A stretch of 64,000 nt of DNA, taken from Lentisphaerota bacterium (GTDB taxonomy: Bacteria > Verrucomicrobiota > Lentisphaeria > Victivallales > Victivallaceae). A model generated the notes under the pieces. That model was not told the DNA's origin, searched no databases, and saw only the letters and a list, made by a program, of their open reading frames with translations. The DNA lies in contig SUVS01000005.1 in assembly GCA_015061885.1 (NCBI GenBank), forward strand, positions 1 through 64,000. The letters run 5' to 3'. A program made the position numbers and the translations under genes. Shown here piece after piece: positions 39,842-49,073 of this stretch. Each line of letters begins with the position of its first letter. The stretch's first letter is position 1.

Positions 39842-41290
39842 ATGTTGCTGTTTTTAGTTGGGATCGCCGTGTTGATTGCCGGGTATTTCACCTACGGTAA
39901 ACTTGTAGAAAAGGTTTTGTCGCCGGATGACCGGGCTACGCCGGCAGTCAAATCACCCGACGGCGTGGACTTTGTGGTGTTACCGCATTGGAAAAATATG
40001 CTTATTCAGCTTTTGAACATTGCCGGGGTCGGACCGGTCATCGGTGTGATCCTGGGGATCAAATTCGGTTCGATCGTCTTTATCATTCTGCCGATCGGGA
40101 ATCTGATCGCCGGAGCTACGCACGATATGATCGCCGGTATGATGTCTTTGCGGAAAGACGGTGCCAACCTTACAACACTGGTTCAGAACAATCTCGGTAA
40201 GGTTTATTACAACATCTTTTCGTGGTTCATGGTCGTATTGCTGCTGCTGGTGGTGGCAGTCTTTGTCAATATTCCGGCGAGTCTGGTTGACGGTATGATA
40301 AAGGGCGACTGTTTCTGGTACGCAGTTGCAGCTATAACGATCTATTATGTGGCGGCGGCGATGTTCCCCGTGGATAAGATCATCGGCAGGATCTATCCGG
40401 TATTCGGCGGTATGCTGATCGTCAGCACCATTGCCATTTTCGGTGCTTTGCTGGTCGCCGGGATCAAAGACCCCTCCATCATGCAGGAAGGTTTTGCTTT
40501 CAAACTTGCCAAATTCACTGCTGAAAAAAATCAGCCGGTCATTCCCATGCTCTTTGTAACCATTGCCTGCGGGATCATTTCCGGTTTTCACGCCACGCAG
40601 TCGCCGATCGTGGCCCGGACTATAAGTTCCGAAAAACAGGCCCGCAGTACCTTTTACGGTATGATGGTCGTCGAAGGCATCATCGGCATGATCTGGGCGG
40701 GTGCGGGTATGGCCATTTACAATTTATTCCCGCACTATATGGCAATGGCTCCGGCAAAGGTTCTCGGATATATAACCACGCATTTTCTCGGCAGTTTTGC
40801 CGGTAACGTGACCATTGTCGGGGTGATAGTGCTGGCGATCACTTCCGGCGATACGGCATTACGCAGTACCCGTATGGCGTTGGCGGAAATGCTGCATATA
40901 AATCAGAAACCCATCCGCAACCGCCTTATACTCTGCGGTGTTATGCTGGTGATCGTGGCGGCACTGCTTTACTGGAGCAATCAGAGTGCCAAAACTTTCA
41001 ATCTGCTCTGGAACTATTTTTCGTGGGGCAATCAGGTGCTGGCTGTTACCACACTGCTGGCCGGAAGCGTCTATCTGGCACAGAAAGGTTTGTGGCGTCT
41101 GATCGCATTGGTTCCGGGTATATTCATGCTCTTTATTGTAGCTTGCTACATACTCTGGATCTCGCCGGATCACGGCGGCCCGGTCGGAGTGGGGCTGGAA
41201 CTGAATATTGCGTACATTCTGGCAACAGTGATTGCGGCGGTCGCGGCGGTCGTAATCTGGATTCATGGCGATAAACTTGCAAAAAAATAA
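39842..41290 (+). CDS. cstA: Carbon starvation protein CstA family peptide/pyruvate transporter
   Basis: A 482-residue membrane protein with about 13 helices. The family markers are FTYGKLVEKVLSPDDRATPA near the N terminus, GVDFVVLPHWKNMLIQLLNIAGVGPVIGVILG, GATHDMIAGMMSLRKDG and SGFHATQSPIVARTISSEKQ, followed by ITSGDTALRSTRMALAE. It belongs to the shorter CstA forms common in anaerobes (the enterobacterial form is about 700 residues). Members carry pyruvate or small peptides; the substrate here is unknown. The next gene begins 12 bases later and may share its transcript. Confidence 0.93.
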   Translation: MLLFLVGIAVLIAGYFTYGKLVEKVLSPDDRATPAVKSPDGVDFVVLPHWKNMLIQLLNIAGVGPVIGVILGIKFGSIVFIILPIGNLIAGATHDMIAGMMSLRKDGANLTTLVQNNLGKVYYNIFSWFMVVLLLLVVAVFVNIPASLVDGMIKGDCFWYAVAAITIYYVAAAMFPVDKIIGRIYPVFGGMLIVSTIAIFGALLVAGIKDPSIMQEGFAFKLAKFTAEKNQPVIPMLFVTIACGIISGFHATQSPIVARTISSEKQARSTFYGMMVVEGIIGMIWAGAGMAIYNLFPHYMAMAPAKVLGYITTHFLGSFAGNVTIVGVIVLAITSGDTALRSTRMALAEMLHINQKPIRNRLILCGVMLVIVAALLYWSNQSAKTFNLLWNYFSWGNQVLAVTTLLAGSVYLAQKGLWRLIALVPGIFMLFIVACYILWISPDHGGPVGVGLELNIAYILATVIAAVAAVVIWIHGDKLAKK

Positions 41291-41302
41291 GTATTTCAGA
41301 AT

Positions 41303-42247
41303 ATGAAAAAATCTTCTGACAAGCAGCTCTTTTTTGACTTCGACGCACCGTTGGCGTCGCAAGCAGAATTGGATTTTTCGCCGGTTGAAGAACCGCAGAC
41401 GGTTGTTCAACAACCCGTTGAAGCACCCGCAGAATCAATTTCGGAAACTCCGGCAGTTGCTCCGGAAGCTGTTCCGGAAACTGCTTCGGCAGCCGTTCCG
41501 GCGGTGGAAAAATCTGCCAAACCGGATAAATTCGGTATGCTTCAGGCGGTACTGGCATATCTGGCACAGAGCGATGCCTCCGGTGCGGCATTGCAGGTAC
41601 CGTGCCGGCTGAAAAAATTTCAGGCGGATGTGGCGGCATATTACTCCTGCTACCGCAAGCGGATAAATCACCTTGAGCGGACACTGGTGGTCGATGTTTA
41701 CACCGAACGCAAACAGTGTCTGCCCGAAAGTGCCGGCCGCTCGGCAATGCTCGAAGAACTTGCCGATTTGCGGGAAAAACGCTCGGCTATGGAACAGCTG
41801 ATCCGCATTGATGAACCCGATTTGTGGGTGGAAGAAGAACTTTTTGATGAGTTCAGAACTTTTGATTACAGCCGCAGTACCAATAAAGAGTATCACAAAC
41901 TCTGCCGCCGCATAACTTCGCTGCAGCGAAGCTTGTATAAAGGCACGCGTATGGAACAGCTTGCCAGAGCCGATGTGGCAGATTATCTGGTAATGGCAGT
42001 GCCGGAAAATATGCTTACTGAAAAAGAGATTCCCGACAGCTGGGGCTTGTGGTACATCATGCCCGATAAGAGCGTGAAAGTGGTGGTAAATCCCGCTTTG
42101 CAGGAATGCAGCAGCGAAAGCCGTTTGCATCTGGTGCAGAACATCGGTCATGCGGCATTGAATTGTGTGCTGTTTGCCAATGGCGTAAAGATCAAAAGTA
42201 ATAATAAAGCCAAATTCACCCGCCCGCCGCGGGCAAGAAGAAAGTAA
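41303..42247 (+). CDS. Nuclease-fold-like protein of unknown function
   Basis: A 314-residue protein. It starts MKKSSDKQLFFDFDAPL, a clamp-binding-like QLFFDF peptide, followed by a disordered Glu/Pro/Val/Ala-rich stretch (to about 75) and a helical domain. The last third, DEFRTFDYSRSTNKEYHKL and ADVADYLVMAVPENMLTEKEIPDSWGLWYI then KSVKVVVNP, resembles the region of MmcB/PD-(D/E)XK-type proteins that reads ADYxYxAVPxxLxxxxxLPxxxGLxxV. I suggest a DNA-repair or nuclease-like fold with low confidence. It ends with a basic RPPRARRK tail. It lies between cstA and the M55 peptidase gene, 13-base gaps on both sides. Confidence 0.5.
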   Translation: MKKSSDKQLFFDFDAPLASQAELDFSPVEEPQTVVQQPVEAPAESISETPAVAPEAVPETASAAVPAVEKSAKPDKFGMLQAVLAYLAQSDASGAALQVPCRLKKFQADVAAYYSCYRKRINHLERTLVVDVYTERKQCLPESAGRSAMLEELADLREKRSAMEQLIRIDEPDLWVEEELFDEFRTFDYSRSTNKEYHKLCRRITSLQRSLYKGTRMEQLARADVADYLVMAVPENMLTEKEIPDSWGLWYIMPDKSVKVVVNPALQECSSESRLHLVQNIGHAALNCVLFANGVKIKSNNKAKFTRPPRARRK

Positions 42248-42260
42248 GAGGTTTTCTGTT

Positions 42261-43088
42261 ATGAAAATAATTCTTGTTACTGACGTTGAAGGTGTAGCCG
42301 GAGTTTTGAATTTTGAAGAATACTGTTCGCCCGGTAAACCATATTATGAAAAAGCCAAAAGACTGCTGACCGAAGAAACCAACGCCGTTATCCGGGGAAT
42401 GTTTGACGGCGGCGTGGATGAAATACTCGTTTTGGACGGACATGGCCCCGGTGCGATCGATCCCGAATTGCTGGACAGCCGGGTTTCGCTTTTGCGTGGA
42501 ACGCCTTCGCCGAATCCCTGGCCCTTTACGCTGGACAGCACCTATGACGGTATAGCATGGGTCGGTCAGCACGCCAAAAGCCGCACTCCGTACAGCCATT
42601 TGACCCATACCGGAACTTTTGCGGTTTATGAAGTAACAGCCAATGGCATACCGGTCGGGGAATTCGGTTATCTTGCCATGTGTGCCGGAGAACTGGGTGT
42701 GCCGGTGGTGTTTGCCGGTGGTGAAGATGCTTTTGCCCGCGAAGCTGAAGAACTTGCTCCCGGCGTGGTCGCCGTGGGCGTAAAACGCGGATGCAACGCC
42801 GAAGACGGCCTGGACGATGCTCCGGCTGATGTTTACAAGAAAAGCAAACTTGCCGCCATACATCTTTCGCCGGAAAAAGCCCGGCAGAAGTTGTATGCCG
42901 GAGCTAAAAAAGCCGCAGAAAAACTTAAAAACGATCCCGGAGCTTTTACCGTGGTCAAACTGGAACCACCCTACGAAATAAAGAGTATTTTCCGGAAATG
43001 CGAACAATTCCCGGAAGGAAAAATCCTTTACAGACGCCACGCAACAAGTTTTATTGCAGCGATGAATTCTGAATATTCGGAAAAATAA
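42261..43088 (+). CDS. M55 family D-aminopeptidase (DppA-like)
   Basis: A 275-residue zinc peptidase that cleaves D-amino-acid peptides; DppA forms a decameric ring in Bacillus. Zinc-ligand regions are present: TDVEGVAGV (Asp8/Glu10), VLDGHGPGAID (His near 60), WVGQHAKSRTPYSHLTHTGTF (His near 104) and GIPVGEFGYLAMCAGELGVPVVFAGGED (Glu near 133). It starts 13 bases after the upstream gene and lies before trpB2. A role in recycling wall-derived D-Ala peptides is possible. Confidence 0.9.
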   Translation: MKIILVTDVEGVAGVLNFEEYCSPGKPYYEKAKRLLTEETNAVIRGMFDGGVDEILVLDGHGPGAIDPELLDSRVSLLRGTPSPNPWPFTLDSTYDGIAWVGQHAKSRTPYSHLTHTGTFAVYEVTANGIPVGEFGYLAMCAGELGVPVVFAGGEDAFAREAEELAPGVVAVGVKRGCNAEDGLDDAPADVYKKSKLAAIHLSPEKARQKLYAGAKKAAEKLKNDPGAFTVVKLEPPYEIKSIFRKCEQFPEGKILYRRHATSFIAAMNSEYSEK

Positions 43089-43104
43089 ATCAGGTGTGAA
43101 TATT

Positions 43105-44487
43105 ATGAGCGACAAATTTTCTGAAATACCCTACAAGATATATTTGAGTGAAGATGAGTTACCGGAAAGTTGGTACAATCTGCGTGCCGATATGCCCGTA
43201 AAACCGGCTCCGCTTCTGAATCCTGAAACCCATGAACCGGCAACGCTGGAAGAACTTTCCAGAGTTTTCTGCGAAGAACTTGCCAAACAGGAGTTGGACA
43301 ATACCACAGCGTATATACCCATCCCCCAAGCAGTGCGTGATTTCTATAAGATGTACCGCCCCGCACCGCTGGTGCATGCCTCTTTTCTGGAAAAGGAACT
43401 CAACACTCCTGCCAGGATTTTTTATAAGTTCGAAGGCAACAACACTTCCGGCAGTCACAAGCTCAACAGTGCCATTGCTCAAGCGTTTTACGCTCACGAA
43501 CAGGGTTTGAAAGGTGTTACCACCGAAACCGGTGCCGGTCAGTGGGGGACCGCGTTATCTATGGCATGCAGTTTTTTCAAGATGGCGTGTCAGGTCTATA
43601 TGGTAAAAGTTTCCTACGAACAGAAACCGTTCCGGCGGGAAGTCATGCGTACCTATGGAGCAAGCGTTACGCCGTCGCCGTCGGAAACGACCGAAGTCGG
43701 GCGTAAAATACTGGCTGAATTTCCAGGCACCGGCGGCAGTCTGGGCTGTGCGATTTCTGAAGCTGTGGAAAGTGCCGTCAAGCAGGAAGGGTTCCGCTAT
43801 GTACTCGGTTCGGTGCTGAATCTGGTGATGCTCCACCAAAGTATCATCGGTCTGGAAACCAAAACCGCGTTTGAAAAATACAATATCAAGCCCGATATAA
43901 TCATCGGTTGTGCCGGCGGCGGCTCCAACCTCGGCGGTCTGATCGCACCCTTTATGGGCGAAAAACTCCGCGGCGAAGCCGATTACCGTTTTATCGCCGT
44001 GGAACCGGCAAGCTGTCCGAGTCTGACCCGCGGCAGATATGTTTATGACTATTGCGATACGGGAAAAGTATGCCCGCTGGCAAAAATGTACACTCTCGGC
44101 AGCGGCTTTATGCCCGCGGCTACCCACGCCGGCGGGTTGCGTTATCACGGCATGAGCCCGGTTTTGAGCGAACTTTACGACGAGGGCTTGATGGAAGCAA
44201 GAACGGTCAAGCAGACCGAAGTCTTTGAAGCGGCAGAATTCTTTGCCCGCTGCGAAGGTATTTTGCCCGCACCCGAAAGCAGCCACGCCATCCGGGCGGG
44301 CATCGACGAAGCCATCAAGTGCCGGGAAACGGGCGAAGAAAAGGTGATCGTTATCGGCTTGACCGGTACGGGCTACTTTGATATGTTCGCTTACGAACGG
44401 TTCAACAACGGTGCCATGACCGATTACGTGCCGACTGAAGAAGACCTCGCCAAAGGTTTCGCCGGTCTGCCGGAAATCAACAAGTAA
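43105..44487 (+). CDS. Tryptophan synthase beta chain-like TrpB2
   Basis: A 460-residue PLP enzyme joining indole and serine. It belongs to the TrpB2 branch: longer than TrpB1 and with an N-terminal extension (PAPLLNPETHEPATLEELSRVFCEELAKQELD). Motifs include EGNNTSGSHKLN with the PLP lysine, ETGAGQWGTALSMAC with the catalytic Glu and IIGCAGGGSNLGGLIAPF for the PLP phosphate, plus AATHAGGLRYHGMSPVLS, typical of the TrpB2 type. TrpA is not nearby; TrpB2 proteins often act without TrpA. I start it at ATG 43105 (MSDKFSEIPY), since CAGGTG lies just upstream. Confidence 0.92.
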   Translation: MSDKFSEIPYKIYLSEDELPESWYNLRADMPVKPAPLLNPETHEPATLEELSRVFCEELAKQELDNTTAYIPIPQAVRDFYKMYRPAPLVHASFLEKELNTPARIFYKFEGNNTSGSHKLNSAIAQAFYAHEQGLKGVTTETGAGQWGTALSMACSFFKMACQVYMVKVSYEQKPFRREVMRTYGASVTPSPSETTEVGRKILAEFPGTGGSLGCAISEAVESAVKQEGFRYVLGSVLNLVMLHQSIIGLETKTAFEKYNIKPDIIIGCAGGGSNLGGLIAPFMGEKLRGEADYRFIAVEPASCPSLTRGRYVYDYCDTGKVCPLAKMYTLGSGFMPAATHAGGLRYHGMSPVLSELYDEGLMEARTVKQTEVFEAAEFFARCEGILPAPESSHAIRAGIDEAIKCRETGEEKVIVIGLTGTGYFDMFAYERFNNGAMTDYVPTEEDLAKGFAGLPEINK

Positions 44488-44510
44488 AATTTTTGTTTGC
44501 CGACAGCACA

Positions 44511-44577
44511 CGCGGCGTAAGCCGCGATAGGGCGATCAGTGCCCGCCTTCATTGCAATACGGCGTGGCAAGCCGCGA
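44511..44577. repeat. GC-rich hairpin pair between trpB2 and the prepilin peptidase
   Basis: CGCGGC-GTAA-GCCGCG (44511-44526) and GGCGTGGCAAGCC-type hairpins lie in a 129-bp gap together with GCCCGCCTTCATTGCAATAC. The GCCTTCATTGC piece recurs at 37450, showing shared remnants of intergenic repeats. Confidence 0.5.
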
Positions 44578-44616
44578 ACGGTTCAACAATCAGCTTTAGA
44601 TCAGGGAATACATAAA

Positions 44617-45435
44617 GTGAATATTTACGAAATACTTAATATGCCGTTGCGGGATGTGGTTCCGCTGGGGATAACGATAGTATTTTCGTTTATTTTCGGC
44701 AGTTGTCTGGGGAGTTTTCTCAATGTCTGCATCTGGCGGATCCCGCTGGGTGAATCGGTGGTCGTTGTACCGAGCCATTGCCCGAAGTGCAATCATAAAA
44801 TACGCTGGTTCGACAATGTGCCGGTGATCGGTTATCTGGCATTAGGCGGCAAGTGCCGCGACTGTAAGGCACCGATTTCGCCGCGTTATATAATTATGGA
44901 AGTGCTGGTTGGGGTGTTGTTCACTGTTCAGGTGGTAAATATCTGGTACAATAAAGCCGAAGTGTATTGGCTGATAGCCGTAATAATCATGCTTTCGGTG
45001 GCAGTGCCGTGTGCTTTTATTGATATAGAACACCGGAAACTGCCGGATAAACTCACATATTTCGGTATGATCGCGGGGGTGTTGTTCTGCTGGATTTTTC
45101 CGGGATACCCGGAAAGTCGTCCGGACTATTTGCTGTGGAGTCTGACCGGATTGGCTTCGGGCATTATCGGCGTGGGGGTGTTTGCATGGCTGACCGGCAA
45201 ATGCCTGAAAAAGCGTGCATTGGGCGGCGGCGATGTAAAATATGCCGGATTTCTGGGGGCTTTGTACGGTCTGCCGGGATTGCTGGTATCGCTTTGTCTG
45301 GCAAGCATACTGGCGGTGCTGATCTATTTATTATTCCGCAAAAAATATTTTAAAGACGGTACAGTACCCTTCGGACCATTCCTCGGCATTGCAGTTTACT
45401 TGTACACATTGGCGGGATTGGTTCGCATCGGATAG
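44617..45435 (+). CDS. Prepilin peptidase (type IV leader peptidase, A24)
   Basis: A 272-residue membrane aspartyl peptidase that cleaves prepilin leaders and N-methylates the new N terminus. It has FGSCLGSFLNVCIWRIPLGESVVVVPSHCPKC near the N terminus, a zinc-binding four-cysteine loop (CPKC...CRDC), and two active-site aspartates in FIDIEHRKLPDKLTY and LGGGDVKYAGFLG. Start chosen at GTG 44617, with CAGGGA 9-14 bases upstream; the track start includes an unlikely N-terminal extension. It could process the pseudopilin at 32644, but the genes are 12 kb apart and other pilin machinery is absent here. Confidence 0.93.
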   Translation: MNIYEILNMPLRDVVPLGITIVFSFIFGSCLGSFLNVCIWRIPLGESVVVVPSHCPKCNHKIRWFDNVPVIGYLALGGKCRDCKAPISPRYIIMEVLVGVLFTVQVVNIWYNKAEVYWLIAVIIMLSVAVPCAFIDIEHRKLPDKLTYFGMIAGVLFCWIFPGYPESRPDYLLWSLTGLASGIIGVGVFAWLTGKCLKKRALGGGDVKYAGFLGALYGLPGLLVSLCLASILAVLIYLLFRKKYFKDGTVPFGPFLGIAVYLYTLAGLVRIG

Positions 45436-45568
45436 TGCTTTAACCCGCACCCGTCTGCCGTGCGATGAAGATGTATGGATTTTTACAGTTTCTTGAAGCT
45501 CCTGCCCGGCAAATAATACACAGTATAACGCCAGCCAACAGCATCTGCCATACCTCCTGCCCAGGCGG

Positions 45569-47029
45569 CTAATGGCGGCGGCGTAAGTTTGTTGCGGGTA
45601 TATTGAGGCTTTCGCGGTATTTTGCCACAGTGCGGCGGGCTACATTCAATCCTTCGGATTCGAGCATCTCGGCTATGGCGGCATCGGAGTATGGTTTGGC
45701 TGGATTTTCGCTTTCGATAAGTTCTTTGATCCTTGCTTTGACCGCACGGCTGGATATATCTTCGCCATCGTCATTTTTTACACCGGAAGAAAAGAAATAA
45801 CGCAGTTCTTTCACGCCCTGCGGAGTAGCGATATATTTGCCGTTCACCGCACGGCTGACGGTTGATTCATGCAAATCCAAAGCGGCGGCGACTTCCGCCA
45901 TCGTCATCGGTTTGAGATATTCTTCGCCGTAACGGAAAAACTCCGTTTGCTTTCCGGCGATCTGCAAAGTTATTTCCCGCAAGGTGTCCTGTCTTTCCGC
46001 CAGCGATGCGATCAAGGTTTGTGCCGCCAGCAGTTTTTCTTTCAGATATTTGCGGTCTTCTTCGTTCAGATCGGGCTTGGCGAGCATGTCTTCATACTGT
46101 TTTACGATCCTTAAACGGGGAAAATAATCTTCTCTGCCCAAAACTTTGATTTCGTTATTTTCCAGCTCAATACTCATTTCCGGCACAATTACAGTATTGT
46201 TTTCCGGCGGGGTCATACCGGCGGCGGGAATACTGTTGAGCTTTTTTAAATCATCCAGAAAGCCGTAAAGTTCATCAATACTTATTTTCATTGCTTTGGC
46301 GATTTCCGGCAATTTGTTGCGTTCCAGTGCTTCGCGGTGGAGTGTCAGCAATGTATAGATGCGTTCATCCGGATAATTCCGGCGTTTTAATTGCAGAACA
46401 AGCGATTCCACGGCATCTCTGGCACCGATTCCCGGCGGGTCAAAACTCTGCACAACTTGCAGGGCTTTTTCCAAGTCTGCCATCGCCAGATCATGAACCA
46501 TGGCAAGGTCGGCAAGATGCACTTTCAGAAAGCCGTTTTCGTCGATTTTTTCGAGAATAACTTCTGCCGCCCGCCGCTCTTTGCCGTTCAGGCAAACCGA
46601 TTGCAGCTGTTCCCAGAGCAGATCCGACAAAACATCGCCGGACTGCTGTATTGCCGCTGAAGCTATATCGTATTTATGCTGAAAGTTTCCGGCAAAATCT
46701 TCATTGTTTTCAGCGTAATTTACTCCGTAATACTCATCTTCGGTATTTGCCAGCAAAGAAATCTCTTCCCGGGAACCTTCCACCTCGCTGGGGTCTATTT
46801 CGTTGCCTGCCGAAGCGGCATCGCCATAGGTATCTCCGGCAAATTCGACTATTGCGGGAGCAGCAATTTCCAACAGCGGATTATCCGCCAGTTCTTTTTC
46901 CAGCAAACTGCGTATATCCAGCAGGGGCCGGGTCAAAAGCTCCAACGCCTGATACCGGGCGTGAGTAAGCTGCTGACTCTGCTGCTGGGTCTGCTGTTGA
47001 TTATGCTGTTGCGAAAAACCGCCGCTCAT
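45569..47029 (-). CDS. rpoN: RNA polymerase sigma-54 factor
   Basis: A 486-residue RpoN that directs polymerase to -24/-12 promoters and needs an AAA+ activator. The N-terminal activator-interacting region (LTHARYQALELLTRPLLDIRSLLEKELADNPLLEI) is followed by an acidic linker, the core-binding domain (PGIGARDAVESLVLQLKRR), an HTH region (MTMAEVAAALDLHESTVSRAVNGKYIATPQGVKELRYFFSSGV) and the RpoN box near the end (ARRTVAKYRESLNIP). No bEBP activator gene is in this window. It is divergent from the MBL hydrolase gene with a 117-base gap. Confidence 0.95.
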   Translation of the reverse strand: MSGGFSQQHNQQQTQQQSQQLTHARYQALELLTRPLLDIRSLLEKELADNPLLEIAAPAIVEFAGDTYGDAASAGNEIDPSEVEGSREEISLLANTEDEYYGVNYAENNEDFAGNFQHKYDIASAAIQQSGDVLSDLLWEQLQSVCLNGKERRAAEVILEKIDENGFLKVHLADLAMVHDLAMADLEKALQVVQSFDPPGIGARDAVESLVLQLKRRNYPDERIYTLLTLHREALERNKLPEIAKAMKISIDELYGFLDDLKKLNSIPAAGMTPPENNTVIVPEMSIELENNEIKVLGREDYFPRLRIVKQYEDMLAKPDLNEEDRKYLKEKLLAAQTLIASLAERQDTLREITLQIAGKQTEFFRYGEEYLKPMTMAEVAAALDLHESTVSRAVNGKYIATPQGVKELRYFFSSGVKNDDGEDISSRAVKARIKELIESENPAKPYSDAAIAEMLESEGLNVARRTVAKYRESLNIPATNLRRRH

Positions 47030-47146
47030 AGTTATACTAAAGAAAAAACCGATTATTTACGCTGTGGGATTTGTAATATTTTAAAGATAATATAAATTTC
47101 AATATGATATTTGCAAATTTTTTTTTCTAAAAGGAGAGCTTTTGTT

Positions 47147-47938
47147 TTGAATACCCGATCCACCGGCATAACTGCTCTGGGCAGCGGTTCCAGCGGCAAT
47201 GCCTTTGTACTGCACTGCAAGTATGCCAATTACCTGATAGATGCCGGATTTTCCCGCAAAGAACTCTGCCGGCGGATGGCTCACTGCAATATAGCTCCGG
47301 AATCCATCCGTGCAGTGCTGATCTCGCACGAACATACCGACCATGTAAAGGGCTGCCGGGTATTTGCCGATGAGTTCGATATACCCGCATACATTTCCAG
47401 CGAAGCGACAACTTATCTGGAGAAAAAGAATCTGTTGCCGAAAAAAGTCGTGGAGTTTATTTCCGACAGTACATTTGAACTGCCGGGTGTTACGGTCAAA
47501 CCATTCAAAGTTCCGCACGATGCACTTGATCCGGTCGGCTTCAACTTTCTGGTCAGCGAAAGCCGCATAGCATTTGCCACCGACCTGGGGTGTCTGGAAA
47601 AAAGCATTGTCAAGGAACTTTACAACGCCGATATATTGGTGCTGGAAGCCAACTACGATTTGAAGATGCTTCTGGAATCCGACCGGAAAAATTCGTTGAA
47701 ACACCGCATTATGGGCAGAGCCGGTCATCTGGACAACAAAACCTGTGCTGAAAGTCTTTCCAGCTTGCTCGGTCCGCGGACAAGATCGCTTCTGCTGGCA
47801 CATATCAGCGGTGAATGCAACGATCACACATTATTGGAAAATATTATTGCACAACGACTTGCAGAAATAAATCGCAACGATATACAGTGGCGGCTCCTCT
47901 TGCAGGATACGCCCGATGGCGGTTGTTATACATTGTAA
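47147..47938 (+). CDS. MBL-fold metallo-hydrolase (YycJ/WalJ-like)
   Basis: A 263-residue metallo-beta-lactamase-fold protein with [13 protein letters not shown] near the start, the HxHxDH metal motif in [30 protein letters not shown] and [10 protein letters not shown], closing with [12 protein letters not shown]. This matches the YycJ/WalJ group, thought to be exonuclease-related or cell-division linked. The start is best placed at TTG 47147 ([12 protein letters not shown]), ten bases after AAGGAG; no ATG fits. It is the first of a plus-strand row with the kinase-like, lipoprotein and secretin genes. Confidence 0.88.
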   Translation: MNTRSTGITALGSGSSGNAFVLHCKYANYLIDAGFSRKELCRRMAHCNIAPESIRAVLISHEHTDHVKGCRVFADEFDIPAYISSEATTYLEKKNLLPKKVVEFISDSTFELPGVTVKPFKVPHDALDPVGFNFLVSESRIAFATDLGCLEKSIVKELYNADILVLEANYDLKMLLESDRKNSLKHRIMGRAGHLDNKTCAESLSSLLGPRTRSLLLAHISGECNDHTLLENIIAQRLAEINRNDIQWRLLLQDTPDGGCYTL

Positions 47939-47969
47939 ACAGAAAACAAAAAATCCTGGTGAGTTTATT

Positions 47970-48971
47970 ATGACATTTGATCTGGAAGGTCTGCAAAAAT
48001 TATCGGGCTTGATCCCGCCGGTAAAAGATGAAGAAGGCAATGCGGTGGATTTCAAGATCTACTGCCGCCACTGCGGAACGCTTCTGCAAGTAGGCAATAT
48101 ACCGCCGCTGACGCGGATAATCTGTCCGGATTGCCACCAGCAGCTGACAGTGCCGCAGTTTTTTGCCGATCTGCTTATCGAAAGTTTTCTGCCGGGAGCG
48201 TTGGATAATTTTGCCGCCAAAGCCTATTCGCCGGTTCTCAACCGCGATGTGGCTCTGAAGATCAGCAAAGCCGCCGCTGAAACTTTAAGCGGGGTAAGAC
48301 TGCTGGACAGTGCCAGAACATTAGTGATCGTTGACCACCCCGGTGTTATGCCGGTACTCGATGGCGGCGTATGGAACAATTACGCCTATTATGTAATGCC
48401 GTGGATGGAACGCGGTACGCTTAAAGAGGTAATGAAACTCTCAAAAGACGACGGTTTCACTATCCGCCAGACTGTACAGCTTATGGTGCGTATAGCCCAG
48501 GCTCTTTACACTGCTGAACAGCGGGGATTCGGTCATTATGACATCTGCCCCGGCAATATATTGATAAATCAGGAGTGGATGGCATATATAACCAACTTCC
48601 GGCGGATTGATGAGTACGAGGATTTTACCGAAGATCAGGAAAATATGCAGCGTTTTGACAACTGGCGGTATTTCAGCTCCGAAATACTTACCGGCGGTAC
48701 ACCTTCCATTGACGATGATATTTTCAGCTTCGGTCTGGTGCTTTACGAGCTTTTGACCGGCAATTATGCCTACGGCAATGTCAACAGTCCGGAACTGCTC
48801 ATTGATCTGCACACGCACACTCCGGATTGCGGGGTTATAAAACGCAATCCGGCAGCATCGCCGGAGATCGCCAATATGATTCATGCCATGCTTTCCAACA
48901 CCCCGGCGGCACGCCCCCGCTATAAAGAAATAGTCCGAGTACTGGAAACGAAGTTGGAAACTTTGCTGTGA
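47970..48971 (+). CDS. Zinc-ribbon protein kinase-like protein (probable pseudokinase)
   Basis: A 333-residue protein. A zinc ribbon near residue 30 ([14 protein letters not shown]...CPDCHQQL) precedes a protein-kinase-like domain. The lysine of the VAIK motif is kept (DVALKIS), and HRD appears as [13 protein letters not shown] with its Asp kept. The DFG motif is replaced by ITNFRR, so the magnesium-binding Asp is Asn. APE-like and later features ([35 protein letters not shown]) show a kinase C-lobe. Without the DFG Asp it is probably inactive or weakly active and may act as a scaffold. ATG 47970 follows GGTGAG; the longer track start is not preferred. Confidence 0.75.
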   Translation: MTFDLEGLQKLSGLIPPVKDEEGNAVDFKIYCRHCGTLLQVGNIPPLTRIICPDCHQQLTVPQFFADLLIESFLPGALDNFAAKAYSPVLNRDVALKISKAAAETLSGVRLLDSARTLVIVDHPGVMPVLDGGVWNNYAYYVMPWMERGTLKEVMKLSKDDGFTIRQTVQLMVRIAQALYTAEQRGFGHYDICPGNILINQEWMAYITNFRRIDEYEDFTEDQENMQRFDNWRYFSSEILTGGTPSIDDDIFSFGLVLYELLTGNYAYGNVNSPELLIDLHTHTPDCGVIKRNPAASPEIANMIHAMLSNTPAARPRYKEIVRVLETKLETLL

Positions 48972-48985
48972 TTTTTCTGAAAAAG

Positions 48986-49014
48986 TTGTAGAACTTTTCT
49001 TTCTGTGCAATACT
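48986..49014 (+). promoter_or_regulatory. Possible promoter of the lipoprotein gene
   Basis: TTGTAG (48986-48991), 17 bases, AATACT (49009-49014), 60 bases before the ATG of the lipoprotein gene. It is a moderate match only. Confidence 0.35.
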
Positions 49015-49073
49015 CCAAGAAAGTGAACCTGCATCTTGTTGCAGAACCACAAACTTTCAACAGGAGGAAAAAA

